A DNA stretch of 64,000 nucleotides from CAXMMR01 sp963692975 (GCA_963692975.2 CAXMMR010000001.1:62001-126000), one strand, 5' to 3'. Positions 1-8,876 are shown, numbered from the stretch's first letter. The notes: a model not told the origin generated them from the letters alone. Program-made: numbers and translations.

Positions 1-940
1 CCATCCCTTCAGCGTATTTGGTGACAACGCGGGTCAGCGCCTGGCGAAACCCGGCAAGATGTGTCCCGCCGTCACGCTGCGGAATGTTATTGGTGAAGCA
101 CAGCATCGTCTCGTGAAAACTATCGTTCCAGCTAATCGAGAACTCCACCCGGATGCCGACCTGGCTCTCCTCGGTCACCACGGTGATCGGCGGCGACATC
201 ACCGAGGTTTTGGCGCGATCGAGATACTCGACAAAGGCGCGCAATCCGCCATCGAAACGAAACAGCACCTCCTCGGCCGGCGCGTGCCGCTCGTCGCGCA
301 GGATGATCGCCAATCCCGAGTTCAGGAACGCAAGCTCGCGCAGGCGCCGCTCCAGCGTCGGAAAGTCGAACTCGACCTTGGTGAACGTCTGCAGGCTCGG
401 CTTGAACGTGACCTCGGTGCCGCTCGGCCGGTTCGATGGCCCGACGACGCTCAGCGGCGCTACCGCGTCGCCATGCTGGAAGCGGATGAAATGCTCACGC
501 CCCTCGCGCCAAATCCGCACCTCCATCCATTCCGACAGCGCATTGACGACGGCGGCGCCGACGCCGTGCAGCCCGCCGGAGACCTTGTAGGAGTTCTGGT
601 TGAACTTGCCGCCGGCATGCAGCCGCGTCAGCACCACCTCGGCCGCCGAGACGCCCTCCTCGTGGTGCATGTCGGTCGGGATGCCGCGCCCGTCGTCGCG
701 CACGGTCACCGAGCCGTCGCCGTTCAGCGTCAGCTCGCAGCGCGTGGCAAAACCGGCCTGCGCCTCGTCCACCGCGTTGTCGATGATCTCAAACGCCATG
801 TGGTGCAGTCCGGAGCCGTCGTCGGTGTCGCCGATATACATGCCCGGCCGCTTGCGCACCGCGTCGAGCCCCTTGAGCACGGAGATCGACGCCGCGTCGT
901 AGACATTGCCAAGCGCGCCTGGCCCGGTTGCGTCGGACAT
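1..940 (-). CDS. gyrB: DNA gyrase subunit B, N-terminal part (gene runs off the left edge)
   Basis: ATPase subunit of DNA gyrase, which introduces negative supercoils. About 313 codons are visible, from the ATG at 940 down to the window edge; the C-terminus lies outside. The N-terminus reads MSDATGPGALGNVYDAAS followed by the GHKL ATPase signatures KGLDAVRKRPGMYIGDT, the Asn-containing EIIDNAVDEA, DDGRGIP and GGLHGVGAAVVNAL, in the order expected of GyrB/ParE. An AGGAG lies at 953-957 (reverse strand), 12 bases before the ATG. It follows recF on the same strand with 82 bases between, the usual dnaA-dnaN-recF-gyrB order. The neighbourhood favours GyrB over ParE. Confidence 0.95.
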   Translation of the reverse strand, partial: MSDATGPGALGNVYDAASISVLKGLDAVRKRPGMYIGDTDDGSGLHHMAFEIIDNAVDEAQAGFATRCELTLNGDGSVTVRDDGRGIPTDMHHEEGVSAAEVVLTRLHAGGKFNQNSYKVSGGLHGVGAAVVNALSEWMEVRIWREGREHFIRFQHGDAVAPLSVVGPSNRPSGTEVTFKPSLQTFTKVEFDFPTLERRLRELAFLNSGLAIILRDERHAPAEEVLFRFDGGLRAFVEYLDRAKTSVMSPPITVVTEESQVGIRVEFSISWNDSFHETMLCFTNNIPQRDGGTHLAGFRQALTRVVTKYAEGM

Positions 941-1022
941 GCCGATGGGGAACTCCTGAACTCACGTCTGAGGCAAAAGATATAGTCCTTCCAAGGCGGT
1001 TTCGCGAGGCCCGGGGCCTCAA

Positions 1023-2159
1023 TCAGCTCGCCCAGCCTGGCTGCCGATGCATCCCGTCGCCGCCGGTCAGCCAGCCTTCCGCGACGCCCCGCAGCGGCCC
1101 GAAATCGGCCGCGTCGGTGCCGGTCAGCAGCGCCTGACCGGGCAGGCCCGCCAGTGCTGCGAACAGCGCGCCCCGCCGCTCGGCGTCCAGATGCACCAGC
1201 GGCTCGTCCAGCAGCAGCAGCGGCGCACCCCCCCGCCGCTCGGCGATCAGCGCCGCGTGGCACAGGATCGTGGCGACCAGGAGCGCCTTCTGCTGCCCGG
1301 TGCTGGCCACCGAGGCCGGCAGGCCGCTCGCGCGGTCCGACAGCACCATGTCGGCCCGATGCGCGCCGAGCCCCGCCCGTCCGGCCGCCGCGTCCTCGCC
1401 CCGCCGCGCCGCCAGCGCGTCGCGCAGCCAATCCTCGACCGCGATCGCCGGCAGGCTCGCCAGCCGCTCGGCGATCGGGCAGCTCAGCGCCAGCCGCGCG
1501 CGCGGGAACGCGCCCAGCCCGGCATCCGCCCTCATCTGCTCGTTCAGCCGCTCGACCAGGGCCGCCCGCGCCGCACTGGCCGCCACGGCGTGCCGCGCCA
1601 TGCCGTCCTCCAGCGCCGCCAGCCACGATGCGTCCGCGCCCGGCTGGGCCAGCAGCCGGTTGCGGCTCAGCATCACCCGGTCATGTGCGGCCGTCTCGCG
1701 CGCGTGGCCAGGTTCCAGCGCCCACACCAGACGATCCAGGAAGCGCCGGCGCCCGGACGCACCCTCCAAAAACAGCCGGTCCATCTGCGGCGTCAACCAC
1801 ACCACGGCAAACACCTGGGCGATCTCCGCCTGGCTTCGAGGCGCCGCGCCGTCAAGCCGGAACTGTCGCCGCTCGCCCGTCGCCCCGGCCGGCATGCCGG
1901 TGCCGAGCGTGGTCGCCGCGCCGTCGCCGGCAAGTTGCGCCGCGACGCCCCAGGCACCGTCGCCGCCACGCCGCGGCAGCTCGGCAAGCGCCGCTCCACG
2001 CAGCCCGCGTCCGGGTGCCAGCAGCGAGATCGCCTCCAGCAGGTTCGTCTTGCCCGAGCCGTTCGCCCCGGTGATCACCGAGAGCCGCGCCCCCGGGCGC
2101 CAGACCAGCCGGGCGTAGTTGCGAAACTCGCTCAGCGTCAGGCGGCTCAGCGCAAACAG
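1023..2159 (-). CDS. recF: DNA replication and repair protein RecF (start codon unclear)
   Basis: SMC-like ATPase that helps load RecA at gaps. Walker A GANGSGKT, the ABC-type signature STGQQKALL and Walker B LLLLDEPLVHLD are all present. The family N-terminus (LSRLTLSEFRNYARL, then Walker A) is readable from about 2153. The frame is closed by a TGA at about 2174, and no ATG, GTG or TTG occurs between that stop and the conserved FRNY motif. The first normal start, GTG at 2078, would remove this conserved strand. I therefore place the start at the CTG at 2157-2159 (another CTG lies at 2150), with low certainty; an upstream indel is the alternative. It lies 70 bases after dnaN. Confidence 0.8.
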   Translation of the reverse strand: MFALSRLTLSEFRNYARLVWRPGARLSVITGANGSGKTNLLEAISLLAPGRGLRGAALAELPRRGGDGAWGVAAQLAGDGAATTLGTGMPAGATGERRQFRLDGAAPRSQAEIAQVFAVVWLTPQMDRLFLEGASGRRRFLDRLVWALEPGHARETAAHDRVMLSRNRLLAQPGADASWLAALEDGMARHAVAASAARAALVERLNEQMRADAGLGAFPRARLALSCPIAERLASLPAIAVEDWLRDALAARRGEDAAAGRAGLGAHRADMVLSDRASGLPASVASTGQQKALLVATILCHAALIAERRGGAPLLLLDEPLVHLDAERRGALFAALAGLPGQALLTGTDAADFGPLRGVAEGWLTGGDGMHRQPGWAS

Positions 2160-2229
2160 GCTAGCCGCCCATCACGGATCGGCGACGCCCGCTCCAGATC
2201 GCGGCCGACCGTCGCCTCCCGGCCGCCGG

Positions 2230-3354
2230 TCAGACCCGCATCGGCATCAGCACGTAAAGCGCCGCGCTGTCGGCGCTGTCGCGCACCACCGTCGGCGCCG
2301 AGCCGTCGGAAAACAGGAACTCGACCTTGTCGGTGATCTGGTCAGTGATGTCGTTGAGGTAGCGCGCCTGAAAGCCGATCTCGAGCGGCCCCGCTGTATA
2401 CGTCACCCGGTCACCGTCAAGCTCCTCGGTCGCGGTGCCCTGCTCGGGGCTCGCCGCCGACAGCACCAGCAGGTCGCGCGCCAGCGACAGCTTCACCGGA
2501 CGTGAGCGCTCCGAGCTGATCGCCGCCACCCGCGCCACCGCGTCGGAAAAATCCTTCTTGCCGACCCGAAGGATCTTGTCGTTGTCGCGCGGTATCACGC
2601 GCTCGTACTCGGGAAACGTGCCGTCGATCAGCTTGCTGGTCAGCATGATCGTTCCGACAGTGAATTGGATGCGCGTGTCAGACAAACCGACCTCGATGTC
2701 GCCGCTTTCCTCGTCGAGAAGCTTGCGCAGCTCGGCAACCGTCTTGCGCGGCACGATCACGCCCGGAATGCCCTCCGCACCCTCAGGCAGCGGCTCCTCG
2801 ACGCGTGCGAGCCGATGGCCGTCCGTCGCCACCGCGCGCAGCACCCTCGCCCCATCACTGTCGGCCGCATGCAGATAGATGCCGTTCAGGTAGTAGCGCG
2901 TCTCCTCGGTGCTGATGGCAAAGCGCGTGCGGTCGATCAAGCCGCGCAACGTCAAACCCGAGAGATGGAAATGATGCGGCAGCGAGCCCGCCGTCATCGA
3001 GGGGAAATCGTCGGTCGGCAAAGCGACCAGGCTGGTCGCATATCGCCCGGCCCGCAACGCCAGCTGCGCATCGCCGCCGGCATGGTCAAGCTCGATGACC
3101 GCACCCTCGGGCAGCTTGCGCACGATGTCGTACAGCGTGCCCGCCGGCGCCGTGGTCGAGCCGTCGCGCGTCGTCGTCGCGGCGACCTGCTCCACTACGG
3201 CGATCTCCATGTCGGTCGCGGTCAGGCTGAGCCGGCCGTCCTTCACCGCAATCATGACGTTGGCAAGGATCGGGATCGTGTTGCGCTTCTCGGCGACGCT
3301 CTGAATATGAGCAAGCGCCTTGAGCAATGTGGCGCGATCCGCTTTCAGCTTCAT
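2230..3354 (-). CDS. dnaN: DNA polymerase III beta sliding clamp
   Basis: Ring-shaped processivity clamp that tethers DNA polymerase III to DNA. The 374-residue length is normal. The N-terminus MKLKADRATLLKALAHIQSV and the following KRNTIPILANV are characteristic, as are the middle segment around LPTDDFPSM and the C-terminal YVLMPMRV, which is close to the family's usual ending (MPMR). It lies between dnaA and recF on the same strand. Unusually for this operon, the 223-base spacer separating it from dnaA contains a two-module repeat element. Confidence 0.97.
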   Translation of the reverse strand: MKLKADRATLLKALAHIQSVAEKRNTIPILANVMIAVKDGRLSLTATDMEIAVVEQVAATTTRDGSTTAPAGTLYDIVRKLPEGAVIELDHAGGDAQLALRAGRYATSLVALPTDDFPSMTAGSLPHHFHLSGLTLRGLIDRTRFAISTEETRYYLNGIYLHAADSDGARVLRAVATDGHRLARVEEPLPEGAEGIPGVIVPRKTVAELRKLLDEESGDIEVGLSDTRIQFTVGTIMLTSKLIDGTFPEYERVIPRDNDKILRVGKKDFSDAVARVAAISSERSRPVKLSLARDLLVLSAASPEQGTATEELDGDRVTYTAGPLEIGFQARYLNDITDQITDKVEFLFSDGSAPTVVRDSADSAALYVLMPMRV

Positions 3355-3440
3355 CGGTCCGTTCCTTCATGGAGCGGAGGCGTTGCTCTGGAGACTCCGT
3401 CTGGGCACGAGCCTACAGGCAGTGCGAGTCTGCAGCAAGG

Positions 3441-3577
3441 AAGGCCAGGGGCTTTGTTCCTGGACTCCATTAAAGGCGGAGCCTTTAAAATCCATTCCTT
3501 AGCCGTGACACAGAGACGAAATGGGAACCAAGGGCCTCGGGCCCTTGGCGGGTCCAGGGCAACGCCCTGGCCTTCCT
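3441..3577. repeat. Dispersed hairpin repeat: module A plus inverted module B
   Basis: Module A (3441-3500) has the AAGGCCAGGGGCTTTG hairpin, slightly degenerate here, then ATTAAAGGC..GCCTTTAAAATCCATTC. Module B in the opposite direction (3522-3577) has GGGCCTCGGGCCC and then GGGTCCAGGGCAACGCCCTGG. The B copy ends directly at the dnaA stop codon. It sits inside the dnaA-dnaN transcript. Confidence 0.85.
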
Positions 3578-5047
3578 TCAGCTTTCCAGCATCCGTCGCA
3601 GCAGCTCCACATCCTCGCCGAACGCCGGGTCGGACGCCATCAACTCGGTGACCCGCGAGACCGCATGCATCACCGTCGTATGGTCGCGATTGCCGAACTT
3701 CCGGCCGATCTCCGGCAGCGACCGGCTAGTCAGCTGCTTGGCCAGATACATCGCCACCTGCCGCGGCCGCGCCACCGCTCGGGCTCGCCGCGCCGACGAC
3801 ATGTCGGTCAGCCGAATGTTCCAGTGCTCGGCAACCCGGCGCTGGATCTCCTCGATCGTGACCCGCTTGTCGTTCGCCTTCAGCACGTCGTGCAGCAGGT
3901 CCTGAGCCGTCTCCAGCGCAATCGGTCGGCCGAACAGGTTCGCATGCGCAATCAGCCGGTTCAGCGAGCCCTCAAGCTCGCGCACGTTGGAGGTGATCTT
4001 GTGGGCGAGAAACTCGAGCACCTTGGGCGGCACCGCGACCGGGCTTTTGGCCGCCTTAGCCTCCAGGATCGAGATCCGCAGCTCGAACGTCGTCGCGTGC
4101 AAATCAGCGACCATGCCGCAGCCCAGCCGCGTGCGCAGCCTGTCCTCGAGCCCGGAGAGGTCGGAGGGCGACTTGTCGGCCGAAACCACGATCTGCTTGC
4201 CGGCATCAACCAGCGCGTTGAAGGTGTGGAAGAATTCCTCCTGCGTGTTGTCTTTGCCGATCAAGAATTGCAGGTCGTCGATCATCAGCACGTCGACCGA
4301 GCGCAGCTGCTCCTTGAACTCCATCGTCTGCTGCGAGCGGATCGCGGCGATGAAGCGATACATGAACTTCTCGGCCGACATGTAGGCGACCGACGGTGCT
4401 GCGCTGCCGGCCCGGCTCAGCTCGAGTCCGACGGCATGCATCAAATGCGTCTTGCCCAAGCCCACGCCGCCATACAGGAACAGCGGGTTGAACCCCTGGC
4501 TCGCCGGCTGCTCGGCAACCCGGCGCGCGCAGGCATAGGCGAACTCGTTCGGCTTGCCGACGACGAAGCTGTCGAAGCTGAAGCGGCTGTCGAGCGGCGC
4601 GGCAAGGTCTCTCGCATCGCCACGCTCGGCATCGGCGCGCTCCACCGGCCGCACCGCCACCGGCTTGGCAACGACCCGGGCCGGCAGCGCTGCGACCTTG
4701 GCGGGCGCCGCCTTCGCCGTGTCGGCCGTCCCCGCCTCGGCCACCCTGATGTCGACCCGGCGCACCAGCCGATCCTCGTGCTGCCAAAGCCGGCTTAGCG
4801 TGTCGGTGTAGTGCCCGCGCACCCAATCGCTCTGGAACGACGTCGGCAGATGCAGCGTCACCTCCTCGCCATCAGTGCCGCCAAAGGTGAGCTGGCGCAG
4901 CCAGGTGCGATACTCGACCTCGCTGACCTCGATCTGCAGCTTGGCCCGCACCCGCTCCCAAGCCGCCAGTGCAGTCGGGTCCTCGGCATTGCGCGAGGCA
5001 TCGGTGGCAGCAGGCTGAGTTCGGCTGCGTTCAAAAATCACCAGCAC
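3578..5047 (-). CDS. dnaA: Chromosomal replication initiator DnaA
   Basis: AAA+ ATPase that binds DnaA boxes and opens the origin. 489 residues. N-terminal interaction domain (AAWERVRAKLQIEVSEVEYRTWL), then a variable Ala/Pro-rich linker, then the ATPase with Walker A GGVGLGKTHLMHA and Walker B MIDDLQFLIGK. The C-terminal helix-turn-helix contains RPRQVAMYLAKQLTSRSLP and the DnaA-box-reading DHTTVMHA. The start MLVIFERSR is the first in frame. It is the first gene of the dnaA-dnaN-recF-gyrB run; rpsT lies upstream on the same strand. I see no cluster of TTATNCACA boxes in the 253-base upstream spacer, so the origin is probably elsewhere. Confidence 0.97.
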   Translation of the reverse strand: MLVIFERSRTQPAATDASRNAEDPTALAAWERVRAKLQIEVSEVEYRTWLRQLTFGGTDGEEVTLHLPTSFQSDWVRGHYTDTLSRLWQHEDRLVRRVDIRVAEAGTADTAKAAPAKVAALPARVVAKPVAVRPVERADAERGDARDLAAPLDSRFSFDSFVVGKPNEFAYACARRVAEQPASQGFNPLFLYGGVGLGKTHLMHAVGLELSRAGSAAPSVAYMSAEKFMYRFIAAIRSQQTMEFKEQLRSVDVLMIDDLQFLIGKDNTQEEFFHTFNALVDAGKQIVVSADKSPSDLSGLEDRLRTRLGCGMVADLHATTFELRISILEAKAAKSPVAVPPKVLEFLAHKITSNVRELEGSLNRLIAHANLFGRPIALETAQDLLHDVLKANDKRVTIEEIQRRVAEHWNIRLTDMSSARRARAVARPRQVAMYLAKQLTSRSLPEIGRKFGNRDHTTVMHAVSRVTELMASDPAFGEDVELLRRMLES

Positions 5048-5271
5048 CTGCCTGCATCAAACCGGATCACGTGCCGGGCGAAAGAACCAGTGGAGCCTGA
5101 GCGCCCGCCATTTGACATGATTAGCCGCGCAGGCGGGGCGAGGCAACGCCTTTCTGGCCGCTTCAAGTAAGGCTTAAGTATAGCTCGGAATCGTTACTGT
5201 AAGCTTGACTGCCGCCAGCCTGGATGCTCAGCATCCGGCCAGGTCGGAAGCGACGCAGATCGTGCGGGCAA
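5048..5271. promoter_or_regulatory. dnaA upstream region with a weak promoter candidate
   Basis: This spacer should hold the dnaA promoter. Read leftward, a TATACT (about 5176-5181, reverse strand) is preceded by TTACAG, but their spacing of 14 bases is short for sigma70, so the assignment is weak. No DnaA box, repeat module or small ORF with a convincing ribosome site is visible here. Confidence 0.25.
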
Positions 5272-5291
5272 GGCAGGCGACTTCGCCTGCC
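5272..5291 (-). terminator. Hairpin just after rpsT
   Basis: A perfect inverted repeat, GGCAGGCGA / TCGCCTGCC, with a two-base centre lies ten bases beyond the rpsT stop codon. It has no clear U-run after it in the rpsT direction, so it may be a weak terminator or a 3' stabilising stem. Confidence 0.5.
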
Positions 5292-5300
5292 ACCGACAGG

Positions 5301-5567
5301 TCAGGCCGTGATGGACTTGATCCGAGCGGCCAGGCGCGAAATCTTGCGCGACACGGTGTTGGCGTGGATCACGCCCTTGCCCGCCGCGCGCTGCATCTCG
5401 GGCTGCGCCGCCTGCAGGGCCACCGCGGCCGCATCCTTGTTGCCGCTGGCAATCGCCAGCTCGACCTTCTTCACGAACGTTCGCATCCGGCTCTTTCGGG
5501 CCTGGTTCCGCTCGGTGCGGCGGGCTGTCTGGCGGATGCGCTTGCGCGCGGATGCGGTGTTCGCCAT
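5301..5567 (-). CDS. rpsT: 30S ribosomal protein S20
   Basis: Small-subunit protein that binds 16S rRNA. 88 residues, a typical length. The sequence MANTASARKRIRQTARRTER, then NQARKSRMRTFVKKVE and the Ala-rich helix KDAAAVALQAAQPEMQRAAG, with the conserved KGVIHANTVSRKISRLAARI end, is diagnostic. Located upstream of dnaA on the same strand, the arrangement seen in many alphaproteobacteria. A compact hairpin follows the stop codon. Confidence 0.97.
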   Translation of the reverse strand: MANTASARKRIRQTARRTERNQARKSRMRTFVKKVELAIASGNKDAAAVALQAAQPEMQRAAGKGVIHANTVSRKISRLAARIKSITA

Positions 5568-5789
5568 GGAATTGTCTCGACGCTCTCTACTCAGGCAATT
5601 TGGCCAGGTTTAATCAGGCGGGCGGACTGTCGACCCCCCGGCGGAGGTCGGGAAACTATGCACCGCCCCCTGCCAAGTCAAGCGCGGATGCCTGCCCTGC
5701 AAGTGCGCGCGAGCAGCCCGGTCCCGTCCTCCCCGCAGGCACCGGGATGCGCTTTGTCCGCACCAGACGCAGGCGCCGCGCCGTTGCGC

Positions 5790-6629
5790 TCAACGCTGCG
5801 TCAGACGGCAAAAAAACGTGCTCCGACCCGACTGCGTGATGCGCGCGATGCCCGCGCAGCGCGGCGCGCCGGGACAGCGCTCGCATGCCTGCGCCTCGCG
5901 TCCATAGACCTTCCACGCGTTCTGGAAGTAGCCGAGCTCGCCATTCGCCTGCCGATAGTCACGCAGGCTTGACCCACCCGCTGCAATTGCAGCCGTCAGC
6001 GTCTCTCGGATCGCCGGCACCAGCCGCATCGCCCGCGCGCCGGGCACCGTCGCCGCCAGCCGGCGCGGCGACAGCCGGGCGCGAAACAGCGCCTCGCACA
6101 CGTAGATATTGCCCAGTCCGGCAACCACGCCCTGGTCGAGCAGCGTCGCCTTGATCGGGCTGCGCCGTCCGGCCAGCGCCGCCGATAGCGACGCCACGCT
6201 GAACTCGCGGCCGAGCGGCTCCGGCCCGAGCTCCGCCAGGCGCACGTGCCGGTCCTCGTCGGCGGTGCGCAGCAGGTCGAGCGAGCCGAAGCGCCGCGGG
6301 TCGACGAAGCCGACGCGCGCCCCGTCGTCCAGCCGCAGCACCAGGTGCTCGTGCAGCCCCGGCGCGTCGTCCGCCGCCTCGCTGATCACCATCCGCCCCG
6401 ACATGCCGAGATGCAGCATCACGCTGTCGCCGCCGTCCAGCCGCATCAAGATGTATTTGGCACGGCGGCGGAACGAGATCACGCGCGCGCCCTGCAGCCG
6501 CCGGGCAAACCCCGCCGGCACCGCCCAGCGCAGCGTCTCGCGGTGCAGCGCCGCGTGGGTGATCACCCGGCCCTCCAGGCGCGCCTGCAGGCCGCGCATC
6601 ACGGTCTCGACTTCTGGGAGTTCCGGCAT
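5790..6629 (-). CDS. mutM: Formamidopyrimidine-DNA glycosylase
   Basis: Base-excision repair enzyme that removes 8-oxoguanine and cleaves the abasic site. The N-terminus MPELPEVETVMRGL carries the catalytic Pro2 and Glu3; RRRAKYIL and LGMSGRM are the expected mid-domain segments; VAGLGNIYVCEALF is the conserved helix-two-turn-helix. The C-terminal zinc finger is odd: it has CERC, an extra Cys in GAPRC, and ends GRSTFFCRLTQR, where most relatives have CxxCQ, so the last usual zinc ligand is Thr. It is divergent from ubiE, with only 29 bases between the two start codons. Confidence 0.95.
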   Translation of the reverse strand: MPELPEVETVMRGLQARLEGRVITHAALHRETLRWAVPAGFARRLQGARVISFRRRAKYILMRLDGGDSVMLHLGMSGRMVISEAADDAPGLHEHLVLRLDDGARVGFVDPRRFGSLDLLRTADEDRHVRLAELGPEPLGREFSVASLSAALAGRRSPIKATLLDQGVVAGLGNIYVCEALFRARLSPRRLAATVPGARAMRLVPAIRETLTAAIAAGGSSLRDYRQANGELGYFQNAWKVYGREAQACERCPGAPRCAGIARITQSGRSTFFCRLTQR

Positions 6630-6658
6630 CGCCGCCCGTCAGGCTATACAGCCGACCC

Positions 6659-7441
6659 ATGAGCGACAACGCCCCCCCGCCGCGCATGCCGCCGCAAGCC
6701 ACCTCTGCGAGCGCGCCGGACACCGATTTCGGCTATCGCCGCGTCGCGCGCGAGGCCAAGAAGCCGCTGGTGCGCGCCGTGTTCGACAGCGTCGCCCCGC
6801 GCTACGACCTGATGAACGACGTGATGTCGCTCGGCATCCACCGCGCCTGGAAGCGCATCCTGCTGACCGACCTCGCCCCCAGGCCGCACCAGACGCTGCT
6901 CGACCTTGCCGCCGGCACCGGCGACGTCAGCTTCGCCTGGCGCCGCGCCGGCGGCGGCCCGGCCATCCTCTCCGACATTAACGCGTCAATGCTGGGTGTC
7001 GCCCGCACGCGCGCCGCGCGCGAGCCGGGCGGCTTGTCCTTCCTCGTCGCCGACGCCGAGCGCCTGCCGCTCCCCGCCGCCGGCGTCGACACCGTCGCCA
7101 TGGCCTTCGGCCTGCGCAACTGCACCGACAAGCTGGCGGTGCTGCGCGAGGCGGCCCGCGTGCTCCGCCCCGGCGGCCGGTTCCTCTGCCTCGAGTTCTC
7201 CCGCGTCCAGGTCGCCGTGCTCCGGCCGCTCTACGACGCCTGGTCCTTCCAGGTCCTCCCCCGCCTCGGCCGGCTGATCGCCGGCGACGCCGACAGCTAC
7301 CAATACCTCGCCGAAAGCATCCGCACCTTCCCCGATCGCGAAGCCCTCGCGACCATGATGCGCGAGGCAGGTTTCCGCAGGGTTAACGCCCGCACGCTGT
7401 CCGGCGGCATCGCCTGCATCCACGCCGGCTGGCGCCTGTGA
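6659..7441 (+). CDS. ubiE: Ubiquinone/menaquinone biosynthesis C-methyltransferase
   Basis: SAM-dependent methylation of the quinone ring. 260 residues with VFDSVAPRYDLMNDVMSLG, the SAM-binding motif LLDLAAGTGDVSF and the family motif MAFGLRNCTD. A short Pro-rich N-terminal extension (residues 1-30) precedes the conserved domain. Ten bases separate it from coaBC downstream, so both are probably cotranscribed. The 29-base divergent spacer to mutM contains a possible TATACA -10 element. Confidence 0.96.
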   Translation: MSDNAPPPRMPPQATSASAPDTDFGYRRVAREAKKPLVRAVFDSVAPRYDLMNDVMSLGIHRAWKRILLTDLAPRPHQTLLDLAAGTGDVSFAWRRAGGGPAILSDINASMLGVARTRAAREPGGLSFLVADAERLPLPAAGVDTVAMAFGLRNCTDKLAVLREAARVLRPGGRFLCLEFSRVQVAVLRPLYDAWSFQVLPRLGRLIAGDADSYQYLAESIRTFPDREALATMMREAGFRRVNARTLSGGIACIHAGWRL

Positions 7442-7451
7442 GCCAGCGGCG

Positions 7452-8708
7452 ATGAGCCAGCAGGCCCAGCACCGCATCCTGCTGATCGTCAGCGGCGGCA
7501 TCGCCGCCTACAAGTCGCTCGAGCTCGTCCGCCTGCTCGTCCGCGCCGGCCACGCCGTCACCGCCGTGCTCACCCCCGGCGGCGCCCGCTTCGTCACCGA
7601 GCTCAGCCTGCAGACGCTGACCGGCGCCCGCGTCTACACCGACCTCTGGTCGCTCACCGACGAGAGCGAGATGGGCCATATCGAGCTCTCCCGCAGCGCC
7701 GATCTCATCGTCGTCGCGCCCGCCTCGGCCGACCTGCTCGCCCGCATGGCCGCCGGCCGCGCCGACGACCTCGCCGCCACCCTGCTGCTCGCCACCGACA
7801 CCCCGGTCCTCGTCGCCCCGGCGATGAACGTGCGGATGTGGACCCACGCCGCCACCACCGCCAACGTCGCCACCCTGCGCGCCCGCGGCATCGCCTTCAT
7901 CGGCCCCGACGAGGGCGAGATGGCCTGCCACGAATATGGCCCCGGCCGCCTCGCCGAGCCCCCCGCCATCCTCGCCGCCATCGAAGCCCAACTCGCCCCG
8001 AGCGCGAGCCAAACCCCGGGCCCGCTCGCCGGCCGCCACGTCCTGGTCACCGCCGGCCCCACCCACGAGCCAATCGACCCGGTGCGCTACATCGCCAACC
8101 GCAGCAGCGGCCGCCAGGGCTACGCCATCGCCGCCGCCTGTGTCGCCGCCGGCGCCCGCGTCACCCTCGTCAGCGGCCCCACCGCCCTGCCGCCGCCCGC
8201 CGGCGTCGCCACCCGCCAGGTCGAAACCGCCGCCGACATGCTCGCCGCCTGCCGCCAGGCCCTGCCCGCCGACGCCGCGATCCTGGCCGCCGCCGTCGCC
8301 GACTGGCACGTCGTCGGCCGCTCCGACCGCAAGCTTAAGAAAACCGCCGACGGCGCCCCGCCCCACCTCGTCCTGGCCCAGAACGCCGACATCCTGGCAA
8401 CCCTCGCCGCCCCCGGCCCGCTCCGCCCGCGCCTGGTCATCGGCTTCGCCGCCGAAACCCACGACGTCGACGACAACGCCCGCGCCAAGCGCCTGCGCAA
8501 AGGCTGCGACTGGATCCTCGCCAACGACGTCCGCCCGCAAACCGGCATCATGGGCGGCGACGCCAACCGCATCCACCTGCATACCGCCAACGGCATCGAG
8601 CTCTGGCCATCCCTGCCAAAAACCGAAGTCGCCGCGCGGCTCGCAATCCGCATCGGCGAGGCTTTGCAGGAAGAGAAGGCCAGGGGCGTCGCCCCTGGAC
8701 CCGATTAA
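7452..8708 (+). CDS. coaBC: Bifunctional phosphopantothenoylcysteine decarboxylase / phosphopantothenate-cysteine ligase
   Basis: Two consecutive steps of coenzyme A synthesis. The N-terminal flavoprotein half has VSGGIAAYKSLELVRLL, VVAPASADLLARMAAG and the PAMNVRMW loop. The C-terminal CoaB half has VLVTAGPTHEPIDPVRYI, NRSSGRQGYAIA, AAAVADW and the ILANDV segment. The last residues, KARGVAPGPD, and the stop codon are not family sequence: they are translated from a dispersed repeat (module A) that begins at 8676. The gene's own stop seems to have been lost or overwritten by the repeat. Confidence 0.95.
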   Translation: MSQQAQHRILLIVSGGIAAYKSLELVRLLVRAGHAVTAVLTPGGARFVTELSLQTLTGARVYTDLWSLTDESEMGHIELSRSADLIVVAPASADLLARMAAGRADDLAATLLLATDTPVLVAPAMNVRMWTHAATTANVATLRARGIAFIGPDEGEMACHEYGPGRLAEPPAILAAIEAQLAPSASQTPGPLAGRHVLVTAGPTHEPIDPVRYIANRSSGRQGYAIAAACVAAGARVTLVSGPTALPPPAGVATRQVETAADMLAACRQALPADAAILAAAVADWHVVGRSDRKLKKTADGAPPHLVLAQNADILATLAAPGPLRPRLVIGFAAETHDVDDNARAKRLRKGCDWILANDVRPQTGIMGGDANRIHLHTANGIELWPSLPKTEVAARLAIRIGEALQEEKARGVAPGPD

Positions 8709-8876
8709 AGGCAGAGCCTTTAAAATCCATTCCTTATTCGTGCCTCATCAGGCGAGGTCAGTGCCGGTGGGCAAACGATCGAATGGCTTCGCCGATTAAG
8801 AAAGACCGTGCCGATTCGCTGAACGAATGGGGTCTGGGGCCGCGGGCCCCAGCGGGTCCAGGGCAGCGCCCTGGCC
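8676..8876. repeat. Dispersed hairpin repeat between coaBC and tyrS (A, then inverted B)
   Basis: Module A (8676-8734) begins inside the last codons of coaBC and supplies its TAA. Inverted module B (8827-8876) has GGGGCCGCGGGCCCC and then GGGTCCAGGGCAGCGCCCTGG, and touches the tyrS stop codon. About 90 bases of unrecognised spacer lie between the arms. Confidence 0.85.

Noticed and set aside
5048..5300. Replication origin upstream of dnaA
   Set aside because: No cluster of DnaA boxes and no strongly A/T-rich unwinding stretch could be found there.
7383..8582. 399-codon minus-strand frame opposite coaBC
   Set aside because: Gly/Val/Ala-rich antisense shadow without any known domain.
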